Both the position numbers and the translations under genes were made by a program. Shown one piece after another: positions 61,013-64,000 of a stretch of 64,000 nt of DNA. Numbering within the stretch: the stretch's first letter is position 1; every line of letters starts with the position of its first letter. The notes under the pieces are model-generated. The model did not search any database. It had not been told where the DNA came from and worked only from the letters and a program-made list of their open reading frames with translations. The DNA comes from Cricetomys ansorgei (taxonomy: Eukaryota; Chordata; Mammalia; Rodentia; Nesomyidae): positions 19,099,001 through 19,163,000 of the forward strand of contig JAMJFZ010001133.1 of NCBI GenBank assembly GCA_026225945.1. The letters are read 5' to 3'.

Positions 61013-62699
61013 TAAAACATATTCTTTCTAAATAAAAGCTTCAATGTGAAGAAAAGGGAAAGAAGAGGCAAACTGAATCCCACTATCGAGAAAAGTTCAA
61101 CCTAGCACACGTTTTATTTTTACATTGTCATTTTCTATGCTTTTTTTGGAATAAACTCTAAAAACTAAATAAAAGAGTATTTTTTGTTCATTTGTTTATT
61201 TTGTTTTTTCTTTTTTGGTAAAGCTACAGGAAAAGAGGCTGCATGGGAGCATGTCTATCATTTCAGGGTTTGTTTTAATTACCTTTTCTACAGCCTTTAT
61301 AGCTGCTTTAAGAAGTAAATCAGAACTTCATTTCCCAAATGGCTTAGGTCAGAGTTTTCTAAACATGAGGTCACAGGCAACTATGTCAGAAATCTCTAGA
61401 AGCTTTAAAATCCCTGGCAATACTTACTCAGAGGCTTGAAAAAGGAACTTAGAGGTTAGAATTCTTCATCCAAGAGTTGTCTGCTGACCATCCTGACTCC
61501 TGGCAGATGTTGTTGCTGTTTTTGAGCCCGACCCTCGGTGTGCCGTGTCCAGAGGGGGCTCATGGAGATGACAGGCTTGGGGCACACACTGTTTAAAGCG
61601 CCAGCTCATGAAGGATTAGGGCTCTGCAGGGTGCACTGATGAGGTAAGGTCCCAGAGTTGGGTTTGGGCTTAATAGGAAAGAACTTTCTAACAAGCACTG
61701 CTCAGAACAGCTGATCCTGGGAAGCCCAACAAAATGGAAAGTGGGCCAGACCTGGAGTCAGAAGACACTGAAGGGTAACAGGCTCGGACAGGGCCCATAG
61801 GCACTGCTGCTGCTTATTCTCTCCCTCAGCACAAACTGTCTATCTTCACTGTGGTTTTTCTGACCAAACCTGACTCTGTCACCCATGGTGCTCATAGGAA
61901 TCTATCCTCCCTTCCCATGGAGGACATTAAACAGTTTGTAGAGGTGTATTTGGTTGTCATATCAGTGGACAGGGGTGCTATTAGCATCTAGTGCCTGGCA
62001 ACCAGGACGTAGCTCAAAATCCCACAATGCACAGGGAAGTACCCACAACAAACAATTATCTGGCCCCAAATGTCAACAGTGCCAAAATTGAGACGCTCCA
62101 CACAGGCAGCAGATTAGAGTTGCCATGCGGGTATATTATAGCTGGCATCCCAGAGAAGCCATCTACTGTCTGGTAAACTTGGGTAAGTATCCTACCACCC
62201 CAGCCCCTCAGTGTCCTCGTGTATAAAATAGAGATGGACTGGCATTCACAGAGCAGTTAGTTACAAGCTACGTCTTCCAATATCCAGTAGTCCTGATATT
62301 ACTGAGTCTGAATTCTCCAAGAAGTAAACACAGAGACAGGGATTCAAATGAATGCATTTTACTTGAGGAGTGTAAGTAACACAGTAAAGAAGGTAAAAAA
62401 CTAACACCATATGAGTGAACTGCAATTCGTATAGAAAGTGGAGCTGACAGTGGGTTTGATAATGTGATAAACCCGGACATGTGCTGTTAACACACATGTA
62501 ACACTTTTTTCTACAGTCCAGCGTCTTTTGGCAGCTGTTGTACCTTACTCATCGGCATTCAAAAAATCAAAGGCTCTATATGAAGGAATCACAGCCAGGA
62601 GTCTATATTGAAGGGATCACATTTAGAGGCCTGTGTTGTCTGAATGGAATGTAGAAAGAACGTTAGTACATACCTTTAATCCTAATATTCAGAAGACAG
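61013..62699. other. Intergenic, no gene recognised
   Basis: Frames at 61215-61439, 61991-62176 and 62268-62497 have no recognised domain. No clear repeat was identified. Confidence 0.45.
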
Positions 62700-63440
62700 T
62701 GGTGGTGCTCACCAAATGTAGACATTAATTCAGGGCAAAGGGTGGATTATTCCTTGGCTAGTTCAATCCCTGGTCCTAGTCCTGGAGTCCTGGAGCATTT
62801 TGTCCTCCATACAATCTAGACTTAAGCTTAGAACTGGAAGGCTTCAGCCACAGCCTCTGTGTAATCTAAAACATTTAAGCCTCTGAGATTTATTGCTGAC
62901 TGAGCCACTCTGACTAGATCCTTCTGAACTCAGATCTTCTGGTTGGCTGGTTCAACTCACTCAAGGGAGTTTAAGAAAATTTCAAGTTAGGAATTTTTCT
63001 CAGTAACAACCAACAGCTGGAAGAAAGAGGAAAAGGGGGAATGGAGTTCCATTAGGAGTATGAAGAGGTAACAGTTACAAAAGGCTTCAAAGCTTAGACA
63101 CAGCATTAGAAATGGTAGCAGTCATTAAGAAAACATTTATACCTGCCCTTCGCTCAGACTCATCTCTGACGTCACTTCTTGTCTGACACTGACTCCTCCT
63201 AAGCTCTGCTTCCTGTCTCCCAAGTGCTAGGATCAAAAGTGTGCATCACCATTGCCTTCTGAATACTGGGATTAAAGGTATGTATTAATGTTCTTTCTAC
63301 ATTCCATCTGGACCACACAGGCCTCTGAATGTGATCCCTTCATACAAACCCTGGGATGTGATCCCTTCCTAGCTCTCACACAGGCCTTTCGATCTGATCC
63401 TTTCCCAGAGCAGCCATGTTGCTGGATGAAATGATGAACT
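62700..63440 (+). repeat. Dispersed repeat family X, copy 3 (plus)
   Basis: CCCTGGTCCTAGTCCTGGAG, CCATACAATCTAGACTTAAG and GACTGAGCCACTCTGACTAG, later ATTCCATCTGGACCACACAG. The terminal block (CACACAGGCCT then GATCC) occurs twice, near 63315 and 63378, so this copy has an internal duplication. Confidence 0.7.
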
Positions 63441-63569
63441 GTTTCTCTGCAGTGTGCCACATGGATGAATGGCCAACTCCTGTTATCTGGTCTGGGTGGA
63501 GCCTGGCCTCCCTGGACCACAGTTGCTGCAGTGGCCTTTTGTTGGGGCGTTCTATCGCATCAAAAGAAA

Positions 63570-63800
63570 AGTACTCTCTTTGCTTAAGATTGTTCTAGCT
63601 ACCCAGCGTCTTTTTCATTTCCATATAAATTAAAAGAATTTTTTTTTCATTTCTGTGAAGAATAGCATCGGAGCTTTAACCAACTTTGCTTGAATCCGTA
63701 GATTGTTTTTGGAAGGATGGCTATTTTCACGATGTGAATTCTTCTGATCCGGGAGCATGTGTGTCGCTGCAGTTCTTAAAACAGACGCTCACTGACTTGG
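63570..63800 (-). mobile_element. L1 fragment, antisense
   Basis: The plus strand reads as antisense L1 ORF2: CTTGAATCCGTAGATTG, GGAAGGATGGCTATTTTCAC and TTCTTCTGATCCGGGAGCATG. Confidence 0.65.
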
Positions 63801-64000
63801 GGGGTGGACACTTTGTATTAGTAAAATCTTCAGTTTCAGTTGCGTAAATCACAGTCGGCAATCACCAGGCTTTGTGTTGTCATAGGAACCAAAGGTGCCC
63901 TGGGGCTGAACTGTGAGCCTGGGAATCAATTACAAGGAGGTGCCGTGCTTGGGACATAGGGTTGGATGAGAAATTCTAACACACGTTTTTTTTTTTTCCA

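Overview
This window is nuclear DNA from a mammal, and the repeats say a muroid rodent: B1, B2, B3, ID/B1-composite and URR1-type elements fill the introns. The two genes have rodent features: TPP2 has a 13-codon cassette exon, and METTL21C assembles to 248 codons. Several TPP2 residues differ from the mouse sequence as I remember it, so a muroid other than house mouse (for example a cricetid) is likely. That species call is inference.

TPP2 occupies 1-42960 on the plus strand. The window enters the gene inside an intron and holds 20 coding exons (804 to 42157). They run from the exon with the catalytic serine (Ser449 by count) to the stop codon and encode the last 847 residues of tripeptidyl peptidase II. 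All splice phases join, all acceptors are AG and all donors are GT. No frameshift or premature stop was seen, so the gene looks intact. A 39-base in-frame exon at 20310-20348 is buried in a large intron.

The intergenic stretch 42960-49788 holds the TPP2 3' end, an ancient antisense L1 broken up by SINEs, and simple repeats. METTL21C (minus strand, 57382 down to 49789) follows tail-to-tail with TPP2. Its four coding exons give a complete muscle-type protein lysine methyltransferase. Its 5' non-coding part and promoter are not resolved. From 57400 to 64000 I see no gene, only repeats, a CpG-dense stretch with opposing open frames, and an L1 fragment at the end.

The repeats contain most of the unusual structure. 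They include a solo ERV2/IAP-like LTR with a perfect 6-base target duplication, nested in an inverted-type L1; an LTR-like element with two direct repeats and a third copy nearby; three copies of a dispersed family I cannot name; two URR1 hAT elements with target duplications; and a 30-base copy of the 3' splice-site region of one TPP2 exon placed next to a perfect palindrome in the next intron. No bacterial-type system, CRISPR array, RNA gene or new gene system is visible.
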